A stretch of DNA of 5,165 bases from an uncultured Leptolyngbya sp. (lineage in GTDB: Bacteria; Cyanobacteriota; Cyanobacteriia; Phormidesmidales; Phormidesmidaceae): positions 1 through 5,165 of the forward strand of contig CALBPH010000795.1 in NCBI GenBank assembly GCA_937899365.1, in the 5' to 3' direction. A program made the translations under genes and the position numbers. Positions 4,319 to 5,165 of the stretch are shown one piece after another (the stretch's first letter is position 1; each line of letters opens with the position of its first letter). The notes beneath the pieces were generated by a model, which worked only from the letters and a program-made list of their open reading frames with translations, did no database searches and was not told the DNA's origin.

Positions 4319-4826
4319 TCTTGTACGGGTCAAGGTCACAAAGTATGAATCGTGTTTCAGGTAATTCACTGATTCCTTTTTAGCTCGTAGCAGTTGGGAA
4401 TCAGAAAAGAATGACAATTACAACACTCTTAAATAGTAGATAATGCTCTGTATTAAAAGCTTCTAGCCTTTTTCACTTTTTGAAGTGTCACACAGAAAAG
4501 TAAGCTAAAAGACTTTCATTAATAGGCAATTTGTCGCTTGTTTCTTTGGGGGTTGCCATGGGGATAAGAATTCTTCAGCCCAGCCAAGGGGTAAACAGAT
4601 AAAACATCATCACCCAGGAATTGGGCCTAGACTATGCTTAGGGTGCCCATGAAAAAAGCCCCAATAGTGGTCGGGGCTGGAGAATTAGCTTGACTTTCCA
4701 TGACTCCTTCAGTATCTGGTCAGTTCGGGTGGGGGAGTACTAGACGAAGGTCTAATCCAATGTAAACTTCAGCCCTTTCCATTGAGAGTGATGCTGAACA
4801 ATCCTGTGCGGACCTGCTTATCTCGA
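4319..4826. other. 508-bp gene-free stretch between the FecR and GNAT genes
   Basis: This holds the promoter and leader of the FecR gene on its left and the 3' region of the GNAT gene on its right. The FecR reading frame stays open to a TTG at 4417, but I treat that part as untranslated. Visible structures are CACTT/AAGTG around TTTG (4474-4487), TAGAC/GTCTA around GAAG (4741-4754) and the minus-strand terminator at 4652-4678. No -35/-10 pair with good spacing stands out for the FecR gene. AT-rich DNA at 4420-4520 is the likely promoter area. No convincing gene is seen on either strand. Confidence 0.45.
4652..4678 (-). terminator. Intrinsic terminator of the GNAT gene (minus strand)
   Basis: AGCCCC (4657-4662) and GGGGCT (4673-4678) form a GC-rich stem around a 10-nt loop. 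On the minus strand the stem runs straight into TTTTTT (4657-4652). It is about 150 bp past the GNAT stop codon at 4827, and it separates that gene from the FecR gene, which therefore needs its own promoter. Confidence 0.78.
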
Positions 4827-5165
4827 TTAGACTGCGATCGCAGTTGATAGGCTGATTCTGTACTCCGGCAAATATCGTCCTGGGATGCTATCTGACTCGC
4901 GTTCTCCGATTCGAACTCCGCCAGCGGCGAGATAGAAATGCGCAGCGTTCGGATCTCCTTGAATCAGTATCGACTCGGCACCCATCTCTCGGGCATGGGA
5001 TTTTGCATGCTCAATGAGCTGTCTACCAATACCTTGCCCTATATGCTCGGGCTCCACGAAAAGCGCTTCCAGTTCGCACTCGACTGCAGAGAGCCGTTCT
5101 AGGGCATAGTCGCCCAAGATTTTCCTGTCCGACTCCACAAGCACGTACGAGCGCCGCGAATTCGC
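4827..5165 (-). CDS. GNAT-family N-acetyltransferase, 5' end missing
   Basis: The frame is open from the right edge to a TAA at 4827-4829, so the visible 112 residues are the C-terminal part and the true start lies outside the window. A GTG at 5144 could be mistaken for a start, but sequence upstream of it is still in frame and protein-like. The segment ELEALFVEPEHIGQGIGRQL (visible residues 31-50) is GNAT motif A. The acetyl-CoA pyrophosphate loop is I42-G-Q-G-I-G47, where the first position is Ile and not the more usual Gln/Arg. DPNAAHFYLAAGG (71-83) matches the motif B end with its FY pair. IPGRYLPEYRISL closes the fold as in many small GNAT enzymes. It transfers acetyl from acetyl-CoA to an amine; the substrate cannot be told. 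It ends in its own terminator at 4652-4678. Confidence 0.88.
   Translation of the reverse strand, partial: ANSRRSYVLVESDRKILGDYALERLSAVECELEALFVEPEHIGQGIGRQLIEHAKSHAREMGAESILIQGDPNAAHFYLAAGGVRIGERESDSIPGRYLPEYRISLSTAIAV
4834..4841. repeat. HIP1 octamer in the 3' end of the GNAT gene
   Basis: An exact GCGATCGC lies inside the larger palindrome ACTGCGATCGCAGT (4831-4844), at the codons for the C-terminal TAIAV segment. Confidence 0.9.

Noticed and set aside
5156..5165. Palindrome GCGAATTCGC at the very right edge
   Set aside because: It lies within the GNAT coding frame, and its position at the window border is no evidence of a site or junction.

Overview
The window looks like cyanobacterial chromosome. 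Three observations support this. A CyanoQ/PsbQ lipoprotein gene of photosystem II lies at 952-1410 on the minus strand. The octamer GCGATCGC (HIP1, the palindrome over-represented in many cyanobacterial genomes) occurs seven times in 5.2 kb, where chance would give about 0.1. The larger gene products, including a FecR-domain exported protein, are of types common in filamentous and other large-genome cyanobacteria. The genus cannot be fixed from this sequence.

Layout. The left quarter is a minus-strand pair: psbQ (1410 to 952), then, 20 bp downstream, a DAO-family FAD-dependent oxidoreductase (931 to 1) that runs off the left edge. The short gap and the lack of a Shine-Dalgarno sequence for the oxidoreductase suggest one transcript with coupled translation. 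The psbQ leader has a -10 box, a short hairpin and a 12-bp tandem duplication that doubles its ribosome-binding site. From about 1550 to 2992 the strand switches to plus. This stretch holds a perfect 9-bp inverted repeat overlapping a candidate promoter, a possible gene remnant, and three small unrecognised genes: a helical/coiled-coil protein of 114 aa, a single-pass membrane protein of about 62 aa and an acidic protein of 75 aa.

The right half is minus strand again. It contains an exported FecR-domain protein with a probable Ig-like C-terminal domain (4318 to 3431), followed by two minus-strand intrinsic terminators at about 3240 and 3060. Beyond it is a GNAT acetyltransferase (from the right edge to 4827) with its own minus-strand terminator at about 4652-4678.

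The only likely functional pairing is psbQ with the oxidoreductase. The FecR and GNAT genes look like separate units. The three small plus-strand genes form the uncharacterised part of the window. I see no CRISPR array, transposase, tRNA or rRNA, and no convincing new multi-gene system. The points that deserve a second look are the promoter/operator region at 1420-1600, the small-gene cluster, and the long terminator-flanked stretch downstream of the FecR gene.
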